This document shows positions 20,491 through 32,940 of a stretch of 64,000 nt of DNA, piece by piece. The DNA is from Phascolarctos cinereus. Its lineage: Eukaryota > Chordata > Mammalia > Diprotodontia > Phascolarctidae. Where the stretch lies: assembly GCF_002099425.1 (NCBI RefSeq), contig NW_018344214.1, positions 3,026,001 to 3,090,000 of the forward strand, read 5' to 3'. The notes below the pieces were generated by a model. It saw nothing but the letters and a program-made list of their open reading frames with translations. It did not search any database and was not told the DNA's origin. Position 1 is the stretch's first letter. Each line of letters begins with the position of its first letter. A program made the position numbers and the translations under genes.

Positions 20491-22180
20491 AGAAGTGGTT
20501 GTTGACTCACTGTAGTTTGCTGAGCATTCTAAATCTGAGTAGGGGAGAATCCCCATGGTCTGTGTGGCTGGACCCATGACCCAAAAGAGCTCAGTTTATT
20601 GGCACCTTGCTATGCGGCAGACAATGGTATGCCAAGGAACCCTTGGCATGTATAAAAGGGAGCCACACAAATGGGCTTGAGCTTATGCATCAAGGAGGCA
20701 TATAGTGCAGAGAAAAGAGGGTGGCACACTGGTGTTCATCTTGCCAAACTGGGATACACACATGCCTCAGAAATGTCTGTTTTTCAAAAATGTTGATAGT
20801 ATACAGATTGAAGAGGTTTTGCTCTACAATTTAGTTATCTCTAACAGTAGCACACAGACACAGAATCATTACTAGACAATCCTCCTTTTCTTTGGATGCC
20901 ATAAAGAATGTCTTCCATGACCCAGAGAACACCCCAGGCCCATGTGACTCTCCCAGCTCAACACCTCACTTGATGCCAGGAGAGAGCAGACATTGAAATC
21001 AAGACATGCAACAGCTCAGTCTTAATACCCACCCTGGGGGGGGGGGGGAAGGGATGAAAAAAGTCTATTGCTCATGTTGTATGCACTTATTCAATTGAAA
21101 GAGTTATATTATTTTCAAAAATATGTACTGGGCAGATTTTTATAACCGTGAATATGTCTCAGGACTCAAAAATCCTGTTGGGTTTCTAGCATTACTCAGA
21201 AATGCAAATAAGCATACTATTTGTGTATGTCAGATAAAATGATTCAGGAAAATAACAAATGGCAGAGCCTTCAAGCCCTGACCGCCAAATGAGCAGACTA
21301 GAGGAAAGTCCGTCTCTTTCCATGCCCATCTCCAAGTCATTCTCTCAACAAGGAGAAGAAAGGAAAATAGATGAAGCGAAGCCAGTGAATCAAGAGCTGT
21401 GCAGTCATTCTACTTACTGAGAGGCGGAGAGAATCCAAGACTCGGCTGTGTTCAGTTTCTTTGTTATAAAGCAGTTGGCTCTGTTACAATGGTTTTGTTT
21501 GTCTTTGCTTTGGGGAGAGGAGGAAGGAAGGAGAGGAAATGAATGCTATTTTTAAGTAAAATGTATTTTGAAGATAATGCAATTGGCTTAATAGACCAAA
21601 ACCACCTTGGGGGACCTCCTCAGACAGCATGTCACATGCATGCATTGCAATCAGGTAGGGCTCTATTACACTTGGAGATAACTTTGTTCACAAGTCTGCT
21701 GAGTACTGACCTCCAATGAGGTGAATTAAGGGTAGACATTTACCCAAAGTGTCTATGCATCAGTATCTTGGGAAGGGTCTGAGGGAACCTCAAATAAGAG
21801 GAGGGTTTTCTGTTGATGAAGGGGTTCATTGTTTTGCAGAAGAAAGTGCAACTGAAACCCATCAAACGTCCCTAATGAAGTCACAAATGCAAAATGGATC
21901 CATTTGGCCATCCACCCTGAACAGGCAAGTGGATGAAAAATGCTGACTTTTAAAACTGTCCATACAACTGGATGGGTAATTTAGTGAATAACTCCATGCT
22001 GAAGCATATCTCAAAGAGGTGGTGAAGAAGGACAATGAGATGGAATAGAACTGAACTTCAGGGTGTGCATAGGTGGGATCACATCTGGGAAGGACATCAG
22101 TTCTGTCAATGATCCTCAGCTGCTCACGGTTGCAGAATCCCATCTCTAACAACTCTATTGTCCCAGAGACACTCTATGGA
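20491..22180. other. Unassigned intronic stretch with a 13-base G run
   Basis: Contains the palindrome/TATA pair at 20,629 and thirteen consecutive Gs at 21,036-21,048. No exon or named repeat was recognised. Confidence 0.45.
20629..20657 (+). promoter_or_regulatory. 9-bp palindrome next to a TATA-box-like sequence
   Basis: ATGCCAAGG (20,629-20,637) and CCTTGGCAT (20,641-20,649) form a perfect inverted repeat with a 3-base spacer. TATAAAAG follows at 20,651. The arrangement resembles a dyad operator beside a core promoter, but no transcript or coding sequence downstream is recognised and chance is quite possible. Confidence 0.2.
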
Positions 22181-22430
22181 GACAGTTAGGTGGTACCATG
22201 GATAGAGCACTGGATCTGGAGTTAGGGAAACCTGAGTTCAACTCTGGTCTCAGACACTTAACTGTGTAACCCTAGGCAGGTCACTTAACCTCTGTCTGCC
22301 TCTATTTCCTCAACTATAAAATAAAGCTGACATTAACACCTACCTACCTCTTAGGGCTGTTGTGAGGATCAAAGGAGAATATACTTGTAGAGCATTTAGC
22401 ACAGTGTAGGTGCTTAATAAATGCTTTTTA
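22181..22430 (+). mobile_element. Full-length tRNA/CORE SINE (MIR-like)
   Basis: It runs from GACAGTTAGGTGGTACCATG through CTGTGTAACCCTAGGCAGGT and GGGCTGTTGTGAGGATCAAA to CTTAATAAATGC, so both the tRNA head and the CORE/LINE-like tail are kept. Confidence 0.75.
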
Positions 22431-22844
22431 CCCTCCCTCTCTTCCTCTCTCCCTTCCTTCTTTCAATGTCTGAAAATTACAAAATCCCATGATATCAAAA
22501 GAATCAAAATTACAAAGCAAACCAAATAGCAATAGAAACAGACCTACCAAAGCCAGAACACAGAAGCCAGTATGACATATGTGAGAAGTGACATACAAGA
22601 AATTTTCCAGGACATCTGTGTTAAGGAAAACAGGTGATCCAATTGCATTGTGAGAATGAGAATGTAGAGGGACAGAAAGGCACATGTGTTGTCCTGAGAG
22701 CTTAAAAACACCAGAGGAATATGACCAGTGTGTTGTGTACATCTGCTGTGAAGGACTTGTATAAGGACATGAAGAAGAGTTGCGTAGGATTAGAGAAATC
22801 ATGCATTGGTGAAGGGAGTGTCCACACTAATGAAATCATGGCTT

Positions 22845-23905
22845 CATATACAGGGAATCCCAGAGTCAAAAGAGACCTCCAAGGCTATCTAGTCCAACTC
22901 ATAGTGGAACAAGAATCCCCTTTTCAAAATACCTGAGAAGTGACTGTGTAGCCTGGGTGTGGGGATCTCCAGTGAGAGGGAACCTCCCAAGTCCCCAGAC
23001 TTTCACTGAAGGGAGTTTTCCATGACCTGAACCTTACATCGACCTGTCTATAACTGCTCCCCTCTGGGGCCATGGAGACCTTGCTAATCCCTCTGTTCAG
23101 GTGACAAACCCTTGAATACTGGAAGCTGGCTCTTATGTCTTCAAAATCTTCTCTTCTCCAGGGGAAGCCTGCCAGAGTCCTTCAACTAACCCTCATTCAT
23201 CATGAGCTTAAAGACCTTTGCCTATCCTGGTCTCTGTCCTCTGGACATTCTTCAGCTTATCCAACATCCTTCCTCTAATGTGGCAACCAGAATGAAACAA
23301 TACTCCAGATGTGATGAAAACATATGGAATATAAGGAAACTATCATCTCCTTTCTTCCTTCTGCAAACCTTAAAATGCTTTAGAAATATTAGCAATTAGT
23401 GCTATTTTTAATGCAACTAAAGACTCCCAGGACTAGCTTTTGGGGCTCCCATAACACAGAGTTGACTCATATTGAATTTGTAATCCATAAAACCCCAAGA
23501 TCTTTTTTTCAGAAAGGAATATAATTTGGCCTCATTTTCCATACCTTGTACTTAAAAGGTTGATGTTTTGAACCCAGGTGAGGGACTTTATATTTATTCT
23601 CATTAAATTTAATTTCTGCTCTTTACAGTATTCTAGCCTACCACTTTTGGCTACAAACTCTGTAATCAAATGCATTAACTATACTTATTCACTTCATGTA
23701 ACCTGCAAATATGAAAAGCATCCTGTCTATGACTTTAGTCAAGTCATTGAAGAAAAAAATATCTGTAACATGGAAAGGACCAAGAATCAATCCCTCAGAC
23801 ACTCCAGGACTTCCTTCCAAGCTGTCATCAAGCCAGTAACAGTTAGGCTTTCAGGTTCACCCATTCAAGTGTTTCAAACTACATCAGGCAGAGGTTAAGC
23901 ATCCC
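22845..23905 (-). repeat. L3/CR1 LINE, about 1 kb
   Basis: Reverse-complement CR1 landmarks appear in order: CAGAGTCAAAAGAGACCTCC, AACCAGAATGAAACAATACT CCAG, CCTTGTACTTAAAAGGTTGA TG and TCAAGTCATTGAAGAAAA. It has small losses. Confidence 0.7.
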
Positions 23906-24039
23906 TTAGCTAGGAAGCTGTATGGTCCAGACTAATCCATTAGACTGATTTATATTTCCACCATAAGACAGCAGGAATATTTCACATTTCCCACATTCAA
24001 AAAATAACTTCTAGGTAAGCTGATAGCTCAAATACTCAC

Positions 24040-24163
24040 AGCTGGAGTCCTGCTCAGCTTCCCTGAATGCTGGGGGGTTCAGGGACCAGTGCAGCTGGCA
24101 ACAGAACACAGCCCTGTCATCTGTGTGGATCAGCTCAAACATGCTCTGGTAGATAATGTCTGA
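24040..24163 (-). pseudogene. AHR: AHR-family exon 5: PAS-A middle
   Basis: The exon is 124 nt: 41 codons plus one base (phase 1 end). It reads SDIIYQSMFELIHTDDRA, then QLHWSLNPP, matching human AHR SDVIHQSVYELIHTEDRA and QLHWALNPS at about 21 of the first 30 positions. The acceptor is TTGTAG (phase 0) and the donor is GTGAGT. No stop is present. Two adjacent cysteines stand where human AHR has Gln-Arg just before the conserved QLHW, so this strand of PAS-A has diverged. The SDIIYQS start fits the preceding exon's GFHQ end exactly. Confidence 0.88.
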
Positions 24164-24850
24164 CTACAAGATCAAGGCAAAAGTGCTGGCCTCTTGGAGG
24201 GACTTCATATGCTCCCTGAAGCCAGCCCAATGGACAATTAAGGAAAAATACTATCAAGAGAACTGCAAGGAGACATTTTAAATTGACTTATTTTAAAATG
24301 TCTTACTGATGTCTTTTTTCCTTACTCAAAAATTATTTCAACCCCCCCCAAAAAACAACATACATTTAATGAAAATTCACTAGTGACAAAAGCAATTAAG
24401 GAAAAATATTTAATATAGTGACCATCCCTGACTATGGACTTTTCTGTCCCAGTAATTCTCACCTCCCTGTTGTGAGGAGGAAAACAGGTTTCATTATCTC
24501 TTCTCTATGAACTTAAGGGAAGCATCATTCTCTGAAATAGGTGTAAGATTTACTCTTCCTGACTAATATTTATACATCCATACCAAAGAGCTCAGGTATC
24601 CTATGTCTGTGTTTTCCTCATATGGCCCTATATGGCTCATCTTCTCTGGACTCTAAGGCTGAAAATGAGTCATGAGGATTGCAAGAAAGGAAAAGGACAA
24701 TGCAGAGCAGTCCACCCTCCCAGGACCAGTGTTACACCAAGTAATTTGATAGCTTTTGGTGGCTCAGACTAGATTTGCCCATAGAGTCAAAAACTAACAA
24801 CCTATCCTCATAACTAATAGCTGCAGAAGAAATGGAAATAGAGAACAGGG
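24164..24850. other. Intron 4 stretch, nothing recognised
   Basis: No exon or identifiable repeat; a short run of eight Cs and A-rich DNA occur near 24,342-24,358. Confidence 0.45.
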
Positions 24851-24929
24851 ATTCAAAGAAGGCAGTGCCCTGGAAAGGGAGTCAGAAAATAATAAGAAGA
24901 AAAAGAATAGCTGGATGAGGATCTAGCAG

Positions 24930-25185
24930 AGCACATCGAGAATGAGTGGTCACTAGGTGTGTGCCTAGCACTGTGCTAAAAGCTTTACAATTATTATCTT
25001 ATTTGACCCTCACTCTAACCCTGGGAAGTAGATGCTATTTTTATCCCCATTTTACAGATGAAGAAACTGAGACAAACAGTGGTTAAGTGATTCACCTATT
25101 GTCACACAACTAGTAATGTCTAGGGCTAGATTTGAACTCAGGTCTTCTTGACTCCAGACCCAGCACTCTATTCATTATGCCAGTT
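24930..25185 (-). repeat. MIR copy
   Basis: GCCTAGCACTGTGCTAAAAG, TTTACAGATGAAGAAACTGA and TTTGAACTCAGGTCTTCTTG are the MIR complement in order. Confidence 0.8.
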
Positions 25186-25189
25186 AGCT

Positions 25190-25385
25190 GCTTCTTGCTT
25201 GAAGCCTGTCTCTGATGCTTAGGAGGTATGTGATGATGGGCAAGTCATGTCACCTCTCTAAGCATAAATTTCCTCATCTGTAAAATGGGGAGAATAATGC
25301 TTGTTGTACCTACTTCATAGGGCTGATGTGAAGTTCAAATGAGATCATGTAAGTAGAATGATTTGCAAACATTAAAGAGTTATAG
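25190..25385 (+). repeat. MIR copy
   Basis: GGGCAAGTCATGTCACCTCT, CCTCATCTGTAAAATGGGGA and a TTGCAAACATTAAAGAGTTA end. It abuts the opposite-strand copy to its left. Confidence 0.75.
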
Positions 25386-25824
25386 AAATATCAGTGATTA
25401 TGGTTTAAGTCATGTGACCTATGAGTGTCTACACATTTTCTCCTATCCTTGTGACTGCTCAGACCTCTCCAAAACAAGAATTATACACAGGAGAAAACTC
25501 AATTTCAGTGGCCTCCATGACCTAAGACACAAGGAAACTTACTGAGGTAAAAACCCAATGAGCTAACAGTGTAGGCTAATCTCTAATCCTTAATGCACTC
25601 ACTCAGTGCCCTTCATCCACCGACCACCATGTCCTGGCAGGGCTTCCTGCACAAGCCCATTCACTACATACAATACGACTCAGTTCTGCTCCTCCCCCTA
25701 CTGCATACCCCAAACCACAGAAAGTCAAAAGCCAGAAGCACACTCTGCTTGGGTCAGCTTTATAGCAGTGTGCTATGATGTGACAGTGCTCAGCCAGAGA
25801 CCTGAGGAATAAAGGGAACTCTGA

Positions 25825-25957
25825 AAGGGAGTCAGTTTGTGAGCCCTGAATTTAGATGGACCTGAGTTCAAATCCAGCCTCAGACACATAGCACTTACTA
25901 ACTGTGTGACCCAGGTCAAGTCACTTAACCTCATTGCCTAGCCAAAAAAAAAAAAAG
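25825..25957 (+). mobile_element. tRNA-derived marsupial SINE with poly(A)
   Basis: GGACCTGAGTTCAAATCCAG, CTGTGTGACCCAGGTCAAG and a 14-base A tail at 25,943-25,956. Confidence 0.85.
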
Positions 25958-26219
25958 ACTTCTTTAGACTTGAAATTCAGGGACCTGTATATATAAGTGG
26001 CCAATTTTGTTTCCCGGAAGTCACTTGGAGCAGAGACCAAGCCCAGGGGAAAGTGAATTCCCCATTGTGAGAGGAAGTTGAGACAGCTTTGAAGTCCAGG
26101 CTCCAGGACACATCAACAAAGGGGAGAGAGTGAGAAACTGAGCAACAAAGGAATAAAGAGATTAAAAACACTGAAATTACCAAATTGGTCAAGAGGAAGA
26201 AGACTCATTTAAAGAGCTT

Positions 26220-26700
26220 GAGCACAAGTAGCTAAATCGACAGGGAAGACCTTAATAACAGAAGGGAATATAGCCTCCTCAGACATCTATGAATAAATGA
26301 TGTAAGACGAATGAATACATACCTGATGAGGCAGAGGAGCTTGTGGATTCCCAAGAGAACATGGAATCATAGCAAGATATTCCCTAATGGTTTAAGAGAG
26401 AAATAAGAATTGTGAAACAGAATACATGTCCCATACAGCAAAAATAAGCAGGATAGAAAAACTTGGATCCATGGTGAAAATCCTTTCCAAATAAACAAAA
26501 AAAAAATTGCAAATTCACAGAAGTAAAGAACAATCTGGAAGAAGAAAATCAAAACCCAATAATGTTCAAAGAAAACAGGATCTCTGTACAAGCAAAACGA
26601 TTACCTCAGAGACAGGGTATATAGAGAACTTAAGGATTATAGGTCTCCCAGAATATGGCAAGTCAGAAAACCTGAACACTACAAAAATAACATAAGAAAT
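26220..26700 (+). repeat. L1 LINE ORF1 fragment
   Basis: The frame at 26,507-26,695 ends IENLRIIGLPEYG, the NLRI(I/V)GLPE motif of L1 ORF1, the RNA-binding chaperone protein. It is broken and 5'/3' truncated. Confidence 0.65.
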
Positions 26701-26704
26701 GCCA

Positions 26705-27930
26705 GTTATCACTAAATGCCATCACACTGGTATTCCCTTTTCTCATTAGTAAGCTACCAGTCTAGTCTAGATCTCCTCATCTTTTGCCAGGTACATTGAA
26801 ATACCCTCCACTCTCTCCTAGTCTCCTCCAAACTGTCTAACCACTCATTCTCAGTGCTCTGCTAGATCCTCATCCAGGTCATGCCTTCTAACTGTAGGTC
26901 CCTTAGGACTTTGTCCTGGGCTCTTTTCTTCTCACTCTCTACTACTTGACTTAGTTATCTCATCAGCTCTCACAGATTTCATTACTATTTCTATGCTGAT
27001 GATTCTTAGATATACATACCCTACCCCAACCTCTATGCTGACCTCCAATCTTACATTTCCAACTACCTTTCAGACATCTCAAACTGCCAGTAAACAGTTT
27101 GAACTAAATGTGTCCAAAATTGAACTCATTATCTTTTCCCCTAACCTCATCACTTTCCTGTTATTGTAAAGGGCAATACCATCGTCCCAGTTCCTCAAGC
27201 TCACAACCAAGGAGTTATCCTCAGCTCTTCACTATTCCTCACCCCCAATATTCAATCTGTTGCTAACTTTGCAACATTTCTCGAATATACCCCCTTACCA
27301 CCTCTCACACTGCCACCACTCCAGTGCAGACCTTCATCACTTTACATCTGGACTATTGCAATAGCCTCCTGGCAAGTCTGCCTGCCTCAAGGCTCCTATC
27401 CATCCTCTATTCAAGGACCCACCAAGGTGATTTTTCTAACATTCAGGTCCAACCACGTCACCCACTCTACTCAATAAACTCTAATGGTTCCCTATTGCCT
27501 CCAGGATCAAATTTTTTAAAACCTTCTGTTTGACATTCAAGGCCCTTCCTAACCTAGCCCCTTCCTACTTTTCCAGTCTTCCTACACCTTGCTCCCAACC
27601 ACATGACTTTGATCCAGTGATACTGGCCTCCTGGCTATTCCACTACTAAGACACTCCCAACTCTCAGCTCTGGGCATTATCTCTGGCCATTTGCTTTTCC
27701 ACTCTGACTCCTGACCTCCACTATCAAAATCTTAATTCCAAGCATCGCCTCTTAATTATTTCCTACTTATCCAGTGCATAGCTTGCTTTGTTTATATTTC
27801 TGTGTCATCTCTGCTGTTAGATTGTAAGCTCCTTGAGGGGAAGGACTGCCTTTTGTCTCTTTGTATCCTTGTGCTTAACAAAGTGCCTAACATATAGTAG
27901 GCACCTAAGAAATGTTTATAGATTGATTGA
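26705..27930 (+). repeat. L2 LINE, about 1.2 kb incl. end of ORF2
   Basis: The frame at 27,324-27,533 reads LHLDYCNSLLASLPASRL, the L2/CR1 'LDYCN' motif after the reverse transcriptase. The full 3' UTR order follows to GCACCTAAGAAATGTTTA. Confidence 0.85.
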
Positions 27931-27934
27931 GAAG

Positions 27935-28275
27935 CAGCTTCTGTTCAAAGACCTTCAATAAGGAAAATCCCATGCCTAGGATGCTCTCTCTCCTTATCAC
28001 CTACCAAATAGCTTCCTTTGAGATCCAGCTAAGATCCTATCTTTTACCGGAATCCTTTCCAAACTTGTCTTATTCTAGTGCCTTGCCCTGTTAATTATTT
28101 TCTGTTTATTGTGAATATAGCTTATTGTATATATTTGTTTACATGTTGACTCCCTCATTAGATTATATGCTTCAAGAGGGCAGGGACTCTCTTTGTCCTT
28201 TTTTTGTATCTTCAGTGCCTAACATAGTGCCTGGCCCATAGTAGGCACTTAAACATTTATTAATTGATTGATTGA
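27935..28275 (+). repeat. L2 LINE 3' end
   Basis: A second 3' end directly after the previous one, closing in TAGGCACTTAAACATTTATT and (TTGA)n. Confidence 0.75.
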
Positions 28276-28279
28276 TTAA

Positions 28280-28805
28280 TCAGTCTCCCTGCCTCAGATA
28301 TGTCCCCTATTTATTCCTTCTTCTGCACAGCTGCTAAATAAATATCTCTAAAGCCCAGATCTGACCATGTCATTCCTCAGCTCAGGGAGATTCAGTGGCC
28401 TAGGGATAAAATGCCAACTTCCCTATTTGTCACTTGAAGGCCTTCACAATCTATTTCCAACACCCTTTTCCAGAATAATTTCCCGTCATTCATTGGCCGG
28501 CACACTACATTCCATCCAAACTCCTCTGCTTACTTTTTCCCTATAGGTTCTATTCTAGCTCTTGCACTTACTCTTTCCCTATGACTCTTGGAATCTCTAG
28601 TTCTCTTCATCTTCACCTAAGGCACCCCCTCCTGATTCCCCCACTTCTTAGTGGTCCTCCCAAATTACTTTGTTTATGTTTTGTGTACACGTTGTATCCC
28701 CCAGGAGACTTGAAGTTTCTGGAGGGAAGGGGCTGCCTTGACTTTCGTGTTTTTATCACCAGCACCTAGCACTACGTGTGGCATATAATAAGGACTTATT
28801 CAATA
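28280..28805 (+). repeat. L2 LINE 3' end
   Basis: A third consecutive copy in the same direction: CAGCTGCTAAATAAATATCT, AAGGCCTTCACAATCTATTT and GGAGGGAAGGGGCTGCC in order. Confidence 0.75.
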
Positions 28806-31000
28806 CTTGTCGAACTGGAAAAGCCCTACTGCAAAACTCAATTGATGCCACGTCCAGAAGGTACTTTGTACACCTTGCTTTAGATGCAGGTATTTAGTTG
28901 TTGTTATTACTACTATTATGGTTATGATTTTCATTGTTATTTTGTTCTCATTGTTTTTACTAAAGTTCAGGAAGAAATGGTCAAAACTCAAGTCACTATC
29001 CTGCTATTCATTTTTTTTTAAATATTCAATGTCCCATGGACCACTGCTAGGTGAACAAAATGGTTGCTTTTCATAACAGAATATACTATTAGGATGTAAG
29101 CTCATTCTCAATAGACTCACAGAAAAGACCCTCAGGACAGCTCCAGGAGCACATAGGGTGATTGACATGGCCTTCACCTCATCCTCTGTCCACATGGTTT
29201 AGATTTCTTCTACTGTGTCTCTATACTTTGAAGGCTTTTCATCCCATATAGTTTGGAAGTTTTAAATATTTGACATGGTAATATCACTTAAAATGTCACT
29301 CTTGAAGTTTTAGGAATGATTTGTTATGTTCAGGATGTTGTGAATAACAGTTCTGTCTGCAATGATGTTCCAGTTCTACTATGGTTTATTAGCTGAATTC
29401 CCAAGAATAATGGAAGTCTGTATTGTATAGGAACTTGTCACTCACTAGTTTATAAAGGATAATGGCCTTCTGGTGTAGAATTCTGAACACCCAGTAATGT
29501 CCTTCTAGTTAGATGCTCGATATTTCTGCATTTCACAGTTTCCTAACTCATCACTTCAAGGTCTATATTGATGAATCAGTCTGGGACTACCTAAGGACAG
29601 CCCTTCTGAAATTACTAATGGAAATTATTGGCTCCTCAGTTGCTCTCCCTCCATGGCTATAAACAAATCTTCAAGATAACAGTCATTTATTCTATGATTC
29701 TGTATTAACATATTTTGGGCTGAATTCAGATAGATGTCATCCATGAAGGGCCATTCCATAGGCTCCATTTGGACTTTGGCTACCTTTAGTTACATTTGAC
29801 AAATAAAATGGTGTAAAACTATGGTGTTCTCCTTTACTATTGCTTTCTGAGTGAGACCTGTTTTTTCCCCAAGATTTCCAGCTGATTTATCCTGTTTTCT
29901 GAGAACATTTAACAGTCATCTTCCTCCTTTTGGATGAGGAAGTACTAATCTGCCTGTCGATGTAATGAATATGTTTTGGCAACACTATTTAAGTTTGTGT
30001 TTGAACACTTTCTAGATCCCCTGTCACTCTTTTATTGTGCCAAAGACTGAATGTCGCCACCGTCATCATCACTATTTCATTCTCTTCTTTATGTCTGATA
30101 CAGTTCAGATGGAAACAGTCCTGGGACAAATTGTACTCTAGCTCTATTTTATTGATGTTTAGTGACTGGCATGAGGTGAATGAGGTGACTGATCTTTGTA
30201 AATCAATGACAGTGTGGTGATTCAGGTGACTGTCCTGTAGAAAGCATCTTCAGGACACCTACAGTAGCAAGTGGAATGACATGTGCCTACAGGGTGTTTA
30301 TTTCAGCTAATAGGCCATCATATTTTTAGAGTATTTCATTCCCCAGAATTTGCAGATCAAGACAATTTGGTATCACAACTTCTCTTAAAAGCATCATAAA
30401 AAATATATCGTTCAATGTTCCATCCATGTGGTCATGGATGATCATTTTATCAGTGATACTTTTGGTCCAGAATCATACGTTTTGTTTTAATTCTTAGAGC
30501 TATTTGGTGGCGTATATTTGTAGTATAATGATTTTTCATCTATTTATTAACGAAGAATAGTGACCTTCTGTTGTCTAATTATGGTCACAATGGCAAGGAA
30601 GATTCTGAAGTGCACCTGTTTGAAAGCTGCCTGGCAGAGGAATATGCATATTCTGGAATGGGATCAGGACTTCACTAGATACCAGCAGAAACCAGCATCA
30701 GAAGGAAAACTTATTCACAGGACTCAATCACTTTGCTCTCCTGCCAATGCTTGAAAGTAAAGAACTAATGGAAAGATTGGTGTCATTCTTCCATGTGGGG
30801 TAATAGTGGTGTATGGCTACAAAATATTCACACAGGAAAAAAAATGGGGCAAAACCCAGGAAATCAAACAGATGGAAGCGAAGCATGAAACATTCAACTA
30901 CTCTCAGAATGCTCAGTTTGCATCATGAGAATCAGATGGTCAGGAAATATCCGAGGAGTCCCACTGCCACTGGCTAGGGAGGGGAACAGGCACTGTTTTA
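28806..31000. other. 2.2-kb intronic stretch without recognised repeats
   Basis: The longest part of the pseudogene region in which I can name neither exon nor repeat. Short open frames exist on both strands but have no splice context or family match. Confidence 0.5.
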
Positions 31001-31004
31001 AAAA

Positions 31005-31275
31005 TATCATGATCCAGAGCTGAAAGGGGTCACAGAGGCCATTTGACCAACTCCCTCATTTTACAGATGAGGAAACTGAGACCAATGGTCTAATGAAATG
31101 ACTTAGCATCATCAAGTCATAAATCTAGAGTTGAAATGGGCCCTAGAGGCCAACTAATCTAATCCCCTCATTTCACAGATGAAGAAAGTGAGGCCAAGAG
31201 AGGTGAGTTGTATATGGTCCCACAAATAAGTAGCAGAGTCAGAATTTGAACCCAGGCCATCCAACCCCAAATCCT
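31005..31275 (-). repeat. Two MIR cores in tandem
   Basis: CCAACTCCCTCATTTTACAG ATGAGGAAACTGAG and CTAATCCCCTCATTTCACAG ATGAAGAAAGTGAG lie about 95 bases apart in the same direction. Confidence 0.75.
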
Positions 31276-31534
31276 AGAAAACCTAGAAATGCAACCAGTT
31301 GTCTGCTCCTGCTGGTTCTACAGGCATAGCTGCTGAAAACCCAGGAAGTGAAGCGCTCAACACTGAAGTCCTTGGCCCTGTCCAATGGCTCAACATCAAA
31401 AGCTGATATAATTTTATCAGTGGAAATGACATCAAAGGAGTGGCCTTTAGCATCTGCTGTGCTGCTGTTCTCAAGAACCATGTGGCTTTTCCATCTGACT
31501 TGCAGCTATCTTCCATGTGTACTGTAATATGAGC

Positions 31535-31661
31535 ATTAGAAGAGCGAGCACACTCTTGTTTTTCTCTTTATATCCCCAGCATTTAGTACAGTTCTTTGCA
31601 CAGAGGAAGAGATTAATAAATGTTTCTTTCATTGCTTCATTCATTCATTCATTCATTCATT
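31535..31661 (+). repeat. L2 LINE 3' end with (CATT)n tail
   Basis: TATATCCCCAGCATTTAGTA, ATTAATAAATG and then (CATT)n at 31,637-31,661. Confidence 0.7.
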
Positions 31662-31664
31662 ATT

Positions 31665-32350
31665 GGGGGAGTGGTGATAATGAGGGGTCAAGGATGATAC
31701 CTAGGTTGCAAGACTGAGGGACTGGAAGGATGATAGAGTTCTTGATGGTGAATAGGAAAGTTCAGAAGAGGGAAGGGGCTGGGGAGGGGAAAGAGATCAT
31801 GAAAGAAGCTTGGGCCCTGTTAACTTTAGATTGGAGGTAAGGAGAGAGGTTAGACCTGGATAAATAGAGCTAATAATCTTCTGCATAGATAAAATCATTG
31901 AATCCATAGTGGCTGATGAGATCACCAAGCAAAACAGTCTAGAAGAAGAAGAGAAAAAGGCCAAGGTCAGAGCTTTGCGGTTACTCAGAGTTACAGGGCA
32001 TGACTTGGATGAAGATCAAGCAAAGAAGACAGAGGAGGTGTAATCGGACAGGCAGGAGAGAACCAGGAGCCAGCAGTGTTGTGAAAACCAAGAAAGAAAA
32101 GAGGATCAAGAAGAGGGTGATCAACAGTGTTAAAGGTCAAGAAGGATGGAGGATGGCAAAAAGAGCATTGGATTTGGACATTTGTACATCACGAGGACCT
32201 TTGGAAGAACAGTTTCAGCTGAAGGAGGAGGTCAGAAGCCAGCCTGAAGAGAGTTAGGAAGAGAGTGAGAGAGGAGGTTGATTTAAAAAAGGATGAGAGA
32301 TATAGGATGAGAACTAGTAAGGATGGATCAGGTAAAAGCTTTTTGAGGAA
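31665..32350 (-). repeat. L2 LINE 3' portion
   Basis: GATGATACCTAGGTTGCAAG, CATGACTTGGATGAAGATCA and AGGTCAAGAAGGATGGAGGA are the reverse complement of the L2 region upstream of the UTR. Confidence 0.65.
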
Positions 32351-32559
32351 AAGAGAACCTGGTTTTCTTTCTCTCTCAAGAGCTTTATTATCGAGTGTTC
32401 ATTTCCCCGACAATACCCAATATTTCCACCCCAGCAACCAACTACTCTTTGTAGTGAGTATCGGATCAGTAAATTTCCCTTTATTGATTCCTCCACACTT
32501 TTAAAGACAAAAGTGTCATTAAGGCAAGGAAAGAATCATTGGCTGCTCTACTTTGAAGA

Positions 32560-32640
32560 GAGAGAGATAGAGGTAGGGAGAGAAAAAGAGAGAGACAGAG
32601 AAAGAGAGACTAAGATGTGGAAAGGGAGGGGGGGAGAGAA
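32560..32640. repeat. GA-rich simple sequence
   Basis: Purine run of AGAG/GGGA units. Confidence 0.85.
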
Positions 32641-32669
32641 AGAATTCTTTAGCATATGTTTGATTAATT

Positions 32670-32940
32670 TCCATGTAGTGCAAAGAGTTCTGGATTTTAG
32701 TCAGAGGATCTGGATTCAAATCTTAGCTTTGCCACTCACTAGCTGTGTGACCCTGTGCCAGTCACTTCTCTCTGGGCCCCTGGCTTCTCCCCTATAAAAT
32801 GAGAAGGTTGGAATAAATGACTTCCAGTCAACTCAAAATCTATGATCCTTTCAAGATCTCACTATGGGCCTCAATTTCTCCATCTGTAAAATGAGGGAGT
32901 TGGAATAGGTGACCCTTCCGGCTCAAACCTGTGATTGTCC
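32670..32940 (+). repeat. Two MIR copies, second truncated
   Basis: TCTGGATTCAAATC, CTGTGTGACCCTGTGCCAGT and two CTGTAAAATGAGG-type cores. Confidence 0.7.

Noticed and set aside
31665-32350. Lys/Arg/Glu-rich plus-strand frames as a novel gene
   Set aside because: The sequence is the reverse complement of L2, so the frames are accidental.
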